Source of the DNA: an uncultured Christensenella sp.
GTDB lineage: Bacteria > Bacillota > Clostridia > Christensenellales > UBA1242
Assembly (NCBI GenBank): GCA_905195085.1
Contig: CAJJUK010000002.1
Coordinates: 1-64,000, forward strand
DNA length: 64,000 bases
Reading direction: 5' to 3'
The notes beneath the pieces are model-generated. The model was given only the letters and a program-made list of their open reading frames with translations, was not told the origin of the DNA and ran no database searches. Both the position numbers and the translations under genes were made by a program. Positions 38,691 to 46,454 of this stretch are shown here, piece by piece (within the stretch, counting starts at the first letter, position 1; the number at the start of each line of letters is the position of its first letter).

Positions 38691-38758
38691 AAAACAAGAA
38701 AAGAAATTCGGATAAAAACTTTGAAATGATTATGAGTGCAATAAAAACTAAAATATAA
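38679..38758 (+). pseudogene. frameshifted copy of the YwaF-like gene's 3' end
   Basis: About 80 bp (TTATGTCTATGAAAAA and onward) repeat 38073-38154 with a few substitutions and a 2-bp deletion that breaks the frame. The copy starts inside the last codons of the acetyltransferase gene. It marks a past duplication or insertion that placed the acetyltransferase behind the membrane-protein gene. Confidence 0.8.
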
Positions 38759-38789
38759 AAAAGAGAACAAGATTATGTTCTCTTTTTTT
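38757..38789. terminator. bidirectional terminator
   Basis: AAAGAGAACA (38760-38769) / TGTTCTCTTT (38776-38785), with A-rich left and T-rich right flanks, before the convergent gene ending at 38792. Confidence 0.85.
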
Positions 38790-38791
38790 CA

Positions 38792-39286
38792 CTATATATC
38801 AGTCTTTTTCTTGCTCTTATAATCAACAAGCATACAAACTCCCACAACGCTCAATGCAACGAGTGCAGTGATTAACTGGGTTCTCAAATCTAACATATAG
38901 ATATAAAATTCAGTTGCCAATTGCAGTTTGTCTGAATCAGAATAGTAAGTAATATTAAAAAATGAAACAATAATCAATCCAATCAAACACGCAACTGTCA
39001 AACTGATTATAACTGTCGACAGCCATTTAACCCCTTTTTTATCCACAAACATCTTCAACAGCAATGATATTAATGTTAAAAAAATAAAAGAAAATGCAAG
39101 CCAACTCATCACAATAAATTGCGTGTTGTAAAATTGACTTTGATCATGGGTCCAAAATGGATGATAATTATAAAATGCTAGCTGTGTGTAATTGATCGCT
39201 GAAAACAGCAACATCACACACGTCAACACGCAGACAAACAATGCTATTGCGTATATTATATTAAAGATTTTTTTCTTTTCAAGCAT
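38792..39286 (-). CDS. hypothetical four-helix membrane protein
   Basis: A 164-residue protein from ATG 39286, 7 nt after GGAGG. Four membrane helices are predicted (IIYAIALFVCVLTCVMLLF, FIVMSWLAFSFIFLTLISLL, STVIISLTVACLIGLIIVSF and LITALVALSVVGVCML). Residues between helices 1 and 2 are aromatic (FYNYHPFWTHDQSQFYNTQ), probably extracellular. Lying 16 bp after the DUF1667 gene, it may be the last gene of the glycerol operon; a link is not shown by sequence. Confidence 0.65.
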   Translation of the reverse strand: MLEKKKIFNIIYAIALFVCVLTCVMLLFSAINYTQLAFYNYHPFWTHDQSQFYNTQFIVMSWLAFSFIFLTLISLLLKMFVDKKGVKWLSTVIISLTVACLIGLIIVSFFNITYYSDSDKLQLATEFYIYMLDLRTQLITALVALSVVGVCMLVDYKSKKKTDI

Positions 39287-39301
39287 TTTCAAACCTCCAA
39301 C

Positions 39302-39649
39302 CTAATCGTTTGCCGTCACCACAACATCAGCGCCGGTGTTCAAAACATTTTTGATGATAACTTGACCAAACTTAACCTTTTTAAGTCGCAGTTTTTCAAT
39401 TTCTTTCATGCAATCAAAAATCATGCTTTTTGGAATGGCAGTGGTGGTTTTGCAAGACTTGACGCCATGTTCTGTTTTGACAGAAGTTGTCACAATTCTC
39501 TTTGGGCATGTGATTTCTTCTTTTGCAAAAACAACTCCACGATTGCAACTGTTGCCCGTGACTTCAACCGCATCGCCATTTTGTTTGACTGTGAGATGAC
39601 AACCCATAGGACACATTATGCAAATCATTTCTCTAACTTTTTCACTCAT
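39302..39649 (-). CDS. DUF1667 protein of the glycerol-3-phosphate dehydrogenase cluster
   Basis: A 115-residue protein from ATG 39649 after GAGGTGG. It carries the DUF1667 pattern of conserved Cys and Gly: ICIMCPMGCHLTV at the start, then VTGNSCNRGVVFAKEEITCP and the later TTAIPKSM. The Cys motif CxxCxxxC plus a later Cys suggests an Fe-S or metal site. In Clostridia DUF1667 proteins occur next to GlpA-like and NAD(P)/FAD oxidoreductases, exactly as here, and are thought to form the third part of an anaerobic glycerol-3-phosphate dehydrogenase complex. Confidence 0.88.
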   Translation of the reverse strand: MSEKVREMICIMCPMGCHLTVKQNGDAVEVTGNSCNRGVVFAKEEITCPKRIVTTSVKTEHGVKSCKTTTAIPKSMIFDCMKEIEKLRLKKVKFGQVIIKNVLNTGADVVVTAND

Positions 39650-39657
39650 ATTCCACC

Positions 39658-40881
39658 TCAATCTATTTCGATCTGAATTTTTCCTGTTGCACCATTTTTG
39701 TCAAAGGTCAAATTCATCATTTCACCAGGAACACCAGCCATAATGAATTTCTTTCCCAAAATGACATCATTGCATTTTGCAACAATGGTCTTTTTGACAA
39801 CTTTTTCTCTCAGTCTGAACTTGATTTCTGTCTGCCCAGTGCCTTCATAAAGTGTGCTTGGCAAAACATAGGAAAAGTCCTTTGTCCATTCAACATCAAT
39901 CTTTTTGTTGTGCTCAGGAAGTTTTCCCTGTGCATACAAACTGGCAAATTTCCCTGCTTGTTTTGCTTCCAATGCAACATTGTCCACCAAATCATGCACG
40001 TGCAAAATGTTCCCACATGAGAACAACCATTCTTTTTCGGTTTGATAAAACTCGTTGACAATTGCACCATTTGTCACTTTTGAAATTGGAACAAATTTTG
40101 CCATTTGCATCTCAGGAACAAGCCCCACAGACAAAACAACAGTGTCACATTTTTGAAATTTCTTTGTGCTTTCGATAGGTTGGAAATTTTCATCAACCTG
40201 TCCATACCAAACCCCTTCAACTCTATCTTTTCCCACAACCTCAAAGATTGTTGTGTTGAAATAAAGAGGAATGTTGAAATCTTCAAGACATTGCATGATG
40301 TTTCTTCTAAGTCCACTGCTTGTCTTGTTGATTTCGAAAACTGCATGAACTTTTGCTCCTTCCAATGTCAGTCTTCTTGCCATAATAAGTCCGATGTCAC
40401 CGCTTCCCAAAATGACAACATCTTTTCCGACCATTTTGCCATCAATGTTGACCATTTTTTGCACTGTGCCAGCGGTCAAAATTCCCATAGGACGCGTTCC
40501 GCACAAACTTATATTTCCAGCCGTTCTTTCTCGGCAACCCATTGCAAGAACAATTGCCTTTGCACAAATTGTGTCAATTCCAGCCTTTCCCATTATGTCA
40601 ACTTTCTTGTCCTTAATCTCTGTGACAAGTGTGTTTGTGAAGACTGTAATGTTATTGTCCTTTTCCACCATTTTTCTGAAACGATGAGCAAACTCTGGGC
40701 CTGTGAGTTCTTCATTGAAATAATGAAGACCAAACCCATTGTGAATACATTGATTCAAAATTCCACCAAGGCAAGCATCTCTTTCCACCAATATGACTTT
40801 TGATCCACTTTCCGATGCGGACAGTGCGGCACTCATTCCGGCAGGTCCACCACCTATCACCAAAACATCTGTTTTAATCAT
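39658..40881 (-). CDS. NAD(P)/FAD-dependent oxidoreductase of the glycerol cluster
   Basis: A 407-residue flavoprotein. The FAD Rossmann motif is VIGGGPAGMSAALSASESG near the N-terminus, followed by LVERDACLGGILNQCIH. A second dinucleotide motif, VVILGSGDIGLIMARRL, is in the middle, and a C-terminal flavin-contact block includes LFSCGNILHVHDLVDN. This is the pyridine-nucleotide-disulfide reductase fold, presumably passing electrons between the glycerol-3-phosphate dehydrogenase partner and NAD(P) or another carrier. It overlaps its upstream neighbour by 8 bp. Confidence 0.9.
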   Translation of the reverse strand: MIKTDVLVIGGGPAGMSAALSASESGSKVILVERDACLGGILNQCIHNGFGLHYFNEELTGPEFAHRFRKMVEKDNNITVFTNTLVTEIKDKKVDIMGKAGIDTICAKAIVLAMGCRERTAGNISLCGTRPMGILTAGTVQKMVNIDGKMVGKDVVILGSGDIGLIMARRLTLEGAKVHAVFEINKTSSGLRRNIMQCLEDFNIPLYFNTTIFEVVGKDRVEGVWYGQVDENFQPIESTKKFQKCDTVVLSVGLVPEMQMAKFVPISKVTNGAIVNEFYQTEKEWLFSCGNILHVHDLVDNVALEAKQAGKFASLYAQGKLPEHNKKIDVEWTKDFSYVLPSTLYEGTGQTEIKFRLREKVVKKTIVAKCNDVILGKKFIMAGVPGEMMNLTFDKNGATGKIQIEID

Positions 40882-42301
40882 GGTTCACCTCCCTTATGTC
40901 ACCAATGCAAACTTCACTGCCACGGTTCTCTTTCTTGACTTCTTCAGAAGGAATATGTCTTTGCTCTGCAATTGTTCTGACAACATGAGTAAAACAAAAA
41001 CCGCCTTGACATCGTCCCATGCCAGCATTTGTTCGGCGCTTGACTCCATCAACCGAACTTATTTTCAGCGGACGATTTAACGCTCTGATAACATCGCCTT
41101 TTGTGATTTGTTCACACTTGCAAACAATGGCACTGTAATTTTTGTCAGCAGTTGCAAGTTCTTTTTGTTTTGTCTTTGGCAAATCTTTGAACATGACATA
41201 AGGTTCAATTTGTTTCAAATTTGAAAGTTCCTTGTCTTTATATCCCAAAAGTTTGACAACCATTTCTGCAATTGCTGGAGCGCTTGAAAGCCCAGGAGAA
41301 CAAATCCCTGCAAGATTGATTACTCCGTCAACTTTCTTAGATTTCTCAACAATAAAGTCATCTCCACATATTGTTCTGAGTCCAGCAAATTCTCTTATTG
41401 CATTTTTGAAATTTAAGTTTGAAACAATCATTCCAGATTTTGCTTTTATGTCTGCAAGTCCTGCATTTGTTGTTGCAGTGCTGTTTTCGCTTTCTTCACT
41501 TGTTGGCCCAACAAGATAGTTTCCATCAATTGTCGGCGTGACCAAAACACCCTTTCCAAGTTTTGTTGGAAGTGGAAAAATTGTGCAAGGAACATTCAAA
41601 TCTGTCCCCTTGTCAAAGACAAAATATTCTCCTCTTCTAAGTTCAATTGGATATTCTTCTGCCCCCAAAATTTGAGCAACATCATTATATCCGCTTCCCG
41701 CACTGTTGATGACATGTTTTGCATAGAAGATGTTTTTCTTGGTCTTGATTTCAAACACATCTTCTTTTTTTGACACACTCACCAAATCTTCTTCCAAACT
41801 CACTTTTCCCCCGTTGAGCACTGCTTCATCAGTGAGAGCAATCGTGAAAAGATATGGGCTGACAATGTAGGCATCTCTTGCATAGAGTGCAACTGTTATG
41901 TGTTCATTGATGGTTGGGACTTTTTGTCTGATTTGTTCTTGGTTCCAAATCTCAACATAGACACCATTTTGTTTTCCCCTTTCATAAAGTGCCTTAACTT
42001 TTTCTTCATCATCTCCAACAACCAACGCACCACATTTTTTCAGTTTGATTCCAAGGCGTTTGCAAATCTTTGGATATAGATGATTCCCCCTTACATTCAA
42101 AATTGCCTTAAGGGTTCCAGGCTTTGGGTCATAACCCGCATGCACAAGCCCGCTGTTTGCCTTGCTTGCTCCTGTGGCAACATCGCTGGCTTTGTCTATC
42201 AAAAGACATTTCTTACCAATTCGGACAAGTTTGTTGAAAATTGAAGCTCCAACAACCCCACCGCCGACGATAAGACAGTCAAAAATTGTTTTCTTTTCCA
42301 T
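40874..42301 (-). CDS. GlpA-like FAD-dependent glycerol-3-phosphate dehydrogenase with BFD-type Fe-S domain
   Basis: A 475-residue protein. The N-terminal DAO-type flavin domain starts with CLIVGGGVVGASIFNKLVR and DKASDVATGASKANSGLVHAGYD split around it. The C-terminal 90 residues are a BFD-like [2Fe-2S] domain with four Cys (IVCKCEQIT and GRCQGGFC). GlpA of the anaerobic GlpABC complex has the same layout. The reaction is oxidation of glycerol-3-phosphate to dihydroxyacetone phosphate. It is first in the operon with the other oxidoreductase and DUF1667, and divergent from glycerol kinase. Members of this family can have other substrates (L-2-hydroxyglutarate and others), but the glpK neighbour favours glycerol-3-phosphate. 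Confidence 0.88.
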   Translation of the reverse strand: MEKKTIFDCLIVGGGVVGASIFNKLVRIGKKCLLIDKASDVATGASKANSGLVHAGYDPKPGTLKAILNVRGNHLYPKICKRLGIKLKKCGALVVGDDEEKVKALYERGKQNGVYVEIWNQEQIRQKVPTINEHITVALYARDAYIVSPYLFTIALTDEAVLNGGKVSLEEDLVSVSKKEDVFEIKTKKNIFYAKHVINSAGSGYNDVAQILGAEEYPIELRRGEYFVFDKGTDLNVPCTIFPLPTKLGKGVLVTPTIDGNYLVGPTSEESENSTATTNAGLADIKAKSGMIVSNLNFKNAIREFAGLRTICGDDFIVEKSKKVDGVINLAGICSPGLSSAPAIAEMVVKLLGYKDKELSNLKQIEPYVMFKDLPKTKQKELATADKNYSAIVCKCEQITKGDVIRALNRPLKISSVDGVKRRTNAGMGRCQGGFCFTHVVRTIAEQRHIPSEEVKKENRGSEVCIGDIREVNHD

Positions 42302-42316
42302 TTCTCCTCCAAAAAT

Positions 42317-42346
42317 ATTCTAACTTTAAATGAAATTAAATGTCAA
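42317..42346 (-). promoter_or_regulatory. promoter of the glpA-like operon
   Basis: On the minus strand TTGACA (42346-42341), an 18-nt spacer and TAGAAT (42322-42317), 15 nt before the start codon. A repeated motif AAAAACTTTTG (about 42354 and 42384) lies in the intergenic region toward glpK, possibly an operator. Confidence 0.6.
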
Positions 42347-42453
42347 ACAAAACAAAAACTTTTGTTTTTTGTTTTTATAATAAAAACTTTTGTGCTAAAA
42401 TTAAAGCAGAAGAGCAAAAGATTGTAGGCTGTCAAATTTATTTGGAGATGTCT

Positions 42454-43908
42454 ATGAGAAAATTTATTTTGGGAATAGATGAAGGGACGACAAATCTCAG
42501 AAGTGTGTTGTATGATGTAACCAAAAAGAAAATCATCGACACCGAAAGCAAAAGGTTCAAACAATACTATCCACAAAGCGGCTGGGTGGAACAAGATGCT
42601 GATGAGATTTTCAAGAAAACCCTTTCAACAGCAAAAGATGTCCTTTCTCGCAATAATGTGCAAAAGGACGAACTGCTTGGAATTGGAATAACAAATCAAA
42701 GAGAAACAGTTGTGGCATGGGACAGAGAAACTGGCGAACCGGTGTATAAAGCAATCGTTTGGCAATGTCGCAGAACAACTGACATGATAAACAATCTTTC
42801 AAAACAAACCAAACAGACAATCAAAGAAAAAACGGGGCTGATTCCAAACCCATATTTCAGTGCGTCAAAAATGAAATGGATTTTGGAAAATGTCAAAGGC
42901 ACAAAATCTTTGGCACGCTCTGGAAGATTGTGTTTTGGAACCATTGACAGTTTCTTGACTTTCAAACTCACTGGCAATCACTACACCGACACAACAAATG
43001 CAAGCAGAACAATGCTTATGAATTTGCACACATTGCAATGGGACGATGAACTTTTGGAAATTTTCAACATTCCAAAGAACTCCCTTCCAGAAATCAAAGC
43101 ATCAGACAGCAACTTTGGAAACGCCAAGAGACTTTTGAATGCACCAATCAGAGGAATTGTTGGTGACCAGATGTCAAGTATGTTTGGACAAGGTGCAGTC
43201 AGATACGGAAACACAAAAGTGACCTTTGGAACTGGTGGTTTCATTTTGACAAACATTGGAAGTAACAGCACAAGAAATCTTCCAAACCTGCTCACAACAG
43301 TTGCAAGCACAATTGGCAAGAAAACTTGCTATGCAATTGAAGGAAGCATCTACAGCGCCTGCAGTGCGTTAAATTGGTTGCAAGAAAAATTGGAAGTCTA
43401 TGATGATGTGACAGAAACAGAATCTATGGCAACCTCCCTTGAAAACAATGAAGGAGTCTATCTTGTTCCTGCGTTCACAGGCCTTGGCGCACCATATTGG
43501 AATGACAACGCAAGAGCCTGCATCGTTGGAATGAATTTAAACACTGGCAAAGAACACCTGGTTCGCGCCTGCCTTGAAAGCATGGTCTACAACACAAAAG
43601 CCATTGTCGATGAAATGAAACACGACGGATTGAAATTCAAACTCATAAGCGTTGATGGTGGTGGCAGCAAAAATGGTTTTGTTTTGCAGTTCTTGGCAGA
43701 TATGTTGAATCATGATATTGTGAAAAGCAAATATTCCGAATCCACTGTTTTAGGTGCAATCTTTATGGCAATGATTTCTTTGAAACTGATAACCCTAAAT
43801 GACATAAAGACAATGACAGAAAGTGAAACATTGTATTCCCCTAAGATGTCCGAATCCGAAAGGAAGAAGAACTATCAAGGTTGGGAAGATGCAATAAAGA
43901 AAATATAG
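42454..43908 (+). CDS. glpK: glycerol kinase
   Basis: A 484-residue FGGY-family kinase starting at ATG 42454, 6 nt after GGAG; an upstream in-frame extension of 38 codons crosses the promoter region and is rejected. It phosphorylates glycerol to sn-glycerol-3-phosphate. Marks: LGIDEGTTNLRSVLYD, GWVEQDADEI, ITNQRETVVAWDRETGEPV, NPYFSASKMKWIL, the ATP/Mg loop VTFGTGGFILTN and APYWNDNARACIVGM. The usual GTTSSR of many homologues reads GTTNLR. It is divergent from the glpA-like operon, and the lipase and YhhN genes follow in the same direction 8 and 12 nt apart. Confidence 0.95.
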   Translation: MRKFILGIDEGTTNLRSVLYDVTKKKIIDTESKRFKQYYPQSGWVEQDADEIFKKTLSTAKDVLSRNNVQKDELLGIGITNQRETVVAWDRETGEPVYKAIVWQCRRTTDMINNLSKQTKQTIKEKTGLIPNPYFSASKMKWILENVKGTKSLARSGRLCFGTIDSFLTFKLTGNHYTDTTNASRTMLMNLHTLQWDDELLEIFNIPKNSLPEIKASDSNFGNAKRLLNAPIRGIVGDQMSSMFGQGAVRYGNTKVTFGTGGFILTNIGSNSTRNLPNLLTTVASTIGKKTCYAIEGSIYSACSALNWLQEKLEVYDDVTETESMATSLENNEGVYLVPAFTGLGAPYWNDNARACIVGMNLNTGKEHLVRACLESMVYNTKAIVDEMKHDGLKFKLISVDGGGSKNGFVLQFLADMLNHDIVKSKYSESTVLGAIFMAMISLKLITLNDIKTMTESETLYSPKMSESERKKNYQGWEDAIKKI

Positions 43909-43916
43909 GAGGAAAA

Positions 43917-44966
43917 ATGGAAAAGGAAAACAAAAGCACAGCAAAGGCTAAGCCCACAACAAAGAAAAGTGCAAAACCCGCAACAGAAACAATAAAGAAA
44001 AAAGTGACGACTGCAAAAAAGAATGCAGAAGTCAAACCAAAAACAACAAAAGCAAAATCTGAAAAAAAAGTTTCGGAAAATCAAGAGCCTAAAAATTTGA
44101 AAATACTTGGTTTTAATGATTTGGAACTCAACACTTATGTCTATGACAATGTTGAAAATCCAAAAGCCGTTGTGATCATCATTCATGGCATGCAAGAACA
44201 CTGCTTGAGATACAAAAATTTTGCCCAGTATCTCAATAAAAACAATTTCATTGTGATTGCAAGTGACCTTAGAGGACATGGACACACAGCTATAAGCAAA
44301 GAATATCTCGGCTTTGGCGAAAAAGACATCTTCACCGAGACACTGAAGGACCAACTCAACATCATTGATTATGCAAATCAAACCTACAACCTGCCAATCT
44401 ATGTGTTTGGACATTCTTATGGTTCGATGTTGTCGCAAGTTTTGATTCAACTCACTCCACTTGTGGAAAAGTGTGTTTTGTGTGGAACCGCAAATGGAAG
44501 CAGTGCAATCATGAAACTTGGCAACATGGTTGTAAATTTGTTGACACCTTTCAAAAAACCAAATTCCAAGGGTGGAATGATTGAAAAAATGTGCATCAAG
44601 TCTTATGGTAAAAAATTTGAAAGAGGAAATTGGTTGACAAGAGATGAGAGTGTTTTTGATGCATATCTCAAAGATGAATATTGTGGTGGTTCCTTCCCAT
44701 TCAGTTTTTATAAGAGCATGATTAACAACATGCACAAGGCAAACAAAGGAATTCAAAAAATTGGAAGCAAAAAGATTTTCTTGATTGCTGGCGATCATGA
44801 CCCTGTTGGAAACAATGGAAAACAAGTGGCAAAACTTTATAAGACTTATCTTAAAAACAACATAAACGCAAAAATTAAGTTATACAAAGGTGCAAGACAC
44901 GAACTTATTAATGAGACAAACAAAGAAGAAGTCTACAGAGATGTTGTAGATTTCTATAACGAATAG
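43917..44966 (+). CDS. monoacylglycerol-lipase-like alpha/beta hydrolase with Lys/Ala/Thr-rich N-terminus
   Basis: A 349-residue protein from ATG 43917 after AGGAGG, 8 nt behind glpK. Residues 1-58 are low complexity and very basic (STAKAKPTTKKSAKPATE, TTAKKNAEVKPKTTKAKSEK). The rest is a lysophospholipase/monoacylglycerol lipase-type hydrolase: oxyanion loop IIHGMQEHCLRY, RGHGHT, nucleophile Ser in VFGHSYGSMLSQ, acid Asp in IAGDHDPVG and His in GARHELINE. No signal peptide, so cytoplasmic. Its place behind glpK fits release of glycerol from monoacylglycerols. Confidence 0.88.
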   Translation: MEKENKSTAKAKPTTKKSAKPATETIKKKVTTAKKNAEVKPKTTKAKSEKKVSENQEPKNLKILGFNDLELNTYVYDNVENPKAVVIIIHGMQEHCLRYKNFAQYLNKNNFIVIASDLRGHGHTAISKEYLGFGEKDIFTETLKDQLNIIDYANQTYNLPIYVFGHSYGSMLSQVLIQLTPLVEKCVLCGTANGSSAIMKLGNMVVNLLTPFKKPNSKGGMIEKMCIKSYGKKFERGNWLTRDESVFDAYLKDEYCGGSFPFSFYKSMINNMHKANKGIQKIGSKKIFLIAGDHDPVGNNGKQVAKLYKTYLKNNINAKIKLYKGARHELINETNKEEVYRDVVDFYNE

Positions 44967-44978
44967 GAGGTTAATAAA

Positions 44979-45677
44979 ATGATAGGTAGCATAGTTTTTG
45001 GAGTTTTCAGCATAATCTTTTGTGTTCTGTTTTGTTGGTTCAGAGCAGAAAAAGCGACGGTTTACTCTCTCATATTAAAAACAACATCTTCTGTCTGCTT
45101 CATACTTTGTGGCATCTTTGCCATTGATGCAGTCGGCTCAAGCAACATCAATTTGTTGATTATTGTTGGATTGGTTTTGGGGCTTATTGGCGACATCATT
45201 CTCGACTTAAAAATCATGTATCCAGAACAATCAAATCAATATTTTGTTTTTGGAACCTGCTCTTTTGCAGTTGGACACTTCTTCTATTTCCTTTCAGCAG
45301 TGCTCTACAACAGTGCAACAATCCCATCTCATCTTCCATGGAACATTCTTGCTTCAATTGGAGTGGCAATTGTGTTAACTCTTGTGATCATGCTTTCATC
45401 AAAGAAACTCAAGATGGATTTTGGAAAAATGACATATATTGTTGCCTTCTACAGTTTCATTTTGACATTCATGGTTGCATTCACAGTTTCAATTGCAATC
45501 TTTGTGCCTATGTATTGGATTTTTGCAGCTGGAATGATTTTGTTCTTCCTTTCAGACTTGGTTCTTTCAATGCAATATTTTGGTGGAAGAACAGAAAAGG
45601 TTTGGATTTATGTAAATCACATTCTCTATTATCTTGCACAAGTTTTCTTAGCATTCTCAATTTTGTATTTGGTTTAA
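44979..45677 (+). CDS. YhhN/TMEM86-family protein (lysoplasmalogenase-like)
   Basis: A 232-residue membrane protein with about eight helices, starting at ATG 44979 after AGGAGG. Family-specific polar residues lie in helix 3-4 (LVLGLIGDIILDL, the conserved LGDxxL-type acid pair) and near GHFFYFLSA and LFFLSDLVLSM. Characterised homologues (TMEM86, Legionella and Leptospira YhhN) hydrolyse the vinyl-ether bond of lysoplasmalogens. Anaerobic Clostridia often contain plasmalogens, so this activity would suit the host. It closes the three-gene glpK-lipase-yhhN unit. Confidence 0.85.
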   Translation: MIGSIVFGVFSIIFCVLFCWFRAEKATVYSLILKTTSSVCFILCGIFAIDAVGSSNINLLIIVGLVLGLIGDIILDLKIMYPEQSNQYFVFGTCSFAVGHFFYFLSAVLYNSATIPSHLPWNILASIGVAIVLTLVIMLSSKKLKMDFGKMTYIVAFYSFILTFMVAFTVSIAIFVPMYWIFAAGMILFFLSDLVLSMQYFGGRTEKVWIYVNHILYYLAQVFLAFSILYLV

Positions 45678-45693
45678 ATCAAACCATAAAAAT

Positions 45694-45720
45694 AAAAGAC
45701 CAAAAATTTGGTCTTTTTTT
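45694..45720. terminator. terminator of the glpK-lipase-yhhN unit
   Basis: AAAAGACCAAA (45694-45704) / TTTGGTCTTTT (45707-45717), running into T7; symmetric enough to serve the convergent tmk gene too. Confidence 0.85.
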
Positions 45721-45758
45721 ATGACTCACAAATATATTTTGCAGATTTCTCATTTTTA

Positions 45759-46391
45759 TTATTTTTTATATCTCTCATCAAATGTATCTCTAATGAATTT
45801 CGCAATTTCTTCTTTGCTTTTTGATGCGTCAACAATGACAACTCTTTCCGGATTTTTCTTCGCGATCTTCAAATATCCTTCTCTAACTTTGTCGTGGTAT
45901 GCTTTTCCTTTTTTCTCCATTCTATCAAGTTCTGCAAGTTTTTCGTCTTTTGATTTTCTTTTCATCGCTTCGTCATAACTCAAATCAAGCAAAAAAGTTA
46001 AATCAGGTTTTGTGCCTTGAATGGCAAATTCTGTGATGTTTTCAATATCTTTGATTGGCAAATCCCCAGCATAACCTTGATATGTATAAGAGGAATCATA
46101 AAACCTATCCAAAATCATGACCTTGCCCTCTTGCAAAGCGGGTTTCACAACTTTTTCTACAATAGTCGCTCTGCTTGCACTAAAAAGCAAAAATTCTGCC
46201 ACACTTGAAATATCGTGTGTGGAATTGAGCAAGATTTTTCTTATGTCTTCCCCAAGAGGAGTTCCGCCGGGTTCTCTTGAACAAATGAAATCAATATTGC
46301 TCTCAGTTAAATATTTCTTAAAAAGTTCAAGTTGCGTGCTTTTTCCACAACCATCTCCACCTTCAAATGTAACCAAAAATCCCTTTTTCAT
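45759..46391 (-). CDS. tmk: thymidylate kinase
   Basis: A 210-residue enzyme that phosphorylates dTMP to dTDP. The P-loop is FEGGDGCGKST (9-19). The dTMP site shows REPGGTPLGEDIRKILL, LLFSASRATIVEKVVKPAL and ILDRFYDSSYTYQGYAG with the DRY-like DRF-Y motif, and the lid lies between DLSYDEAMKRKSKDEKLAEL and DRMEKKG. Length is standard. The ribosome site is GGGGGGAG, 7 nt before ATG 46391. Confidence 0.96.
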   Translation of the reverse strand: MKKGFLVTFEGGDGCGKSTQLELFKKYLTESNIDFICSREPGGTPLGEDIRKILLNSTHDISSVAEFLLFSASRATIVEKVVKPALQEGKVMILDRFYDSSYTYQGYAGDLPIKDIENITEFAIQGTKPDLTFLLDLSYDEAMKRKSKDEKLAELDRMEKKGKAYHDKVREGYLKIAKKNPERVVIVDASKSKEEIAKFIRDTFDERYKK

Positions 46392-46417
46392 AAGTTATCT
46401 CCCCCCTATTCAGAAAA

Positions 46418-46443
46418 AATTGTTCGATTAACGAACAATTTTT
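46418..46443 (-). terminator. terminator of the dehydrogenase gene
   Basis: AATTGTTCG (46418-46426) / CGAACAATT (46432-46440) with A and T runs on both sides. It lies between the dehydrogenase stop at 46455 and the tmk ribosome site. Confidence 0.8.
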
Positions 46444-46454
46444 GTTTTGTATTT

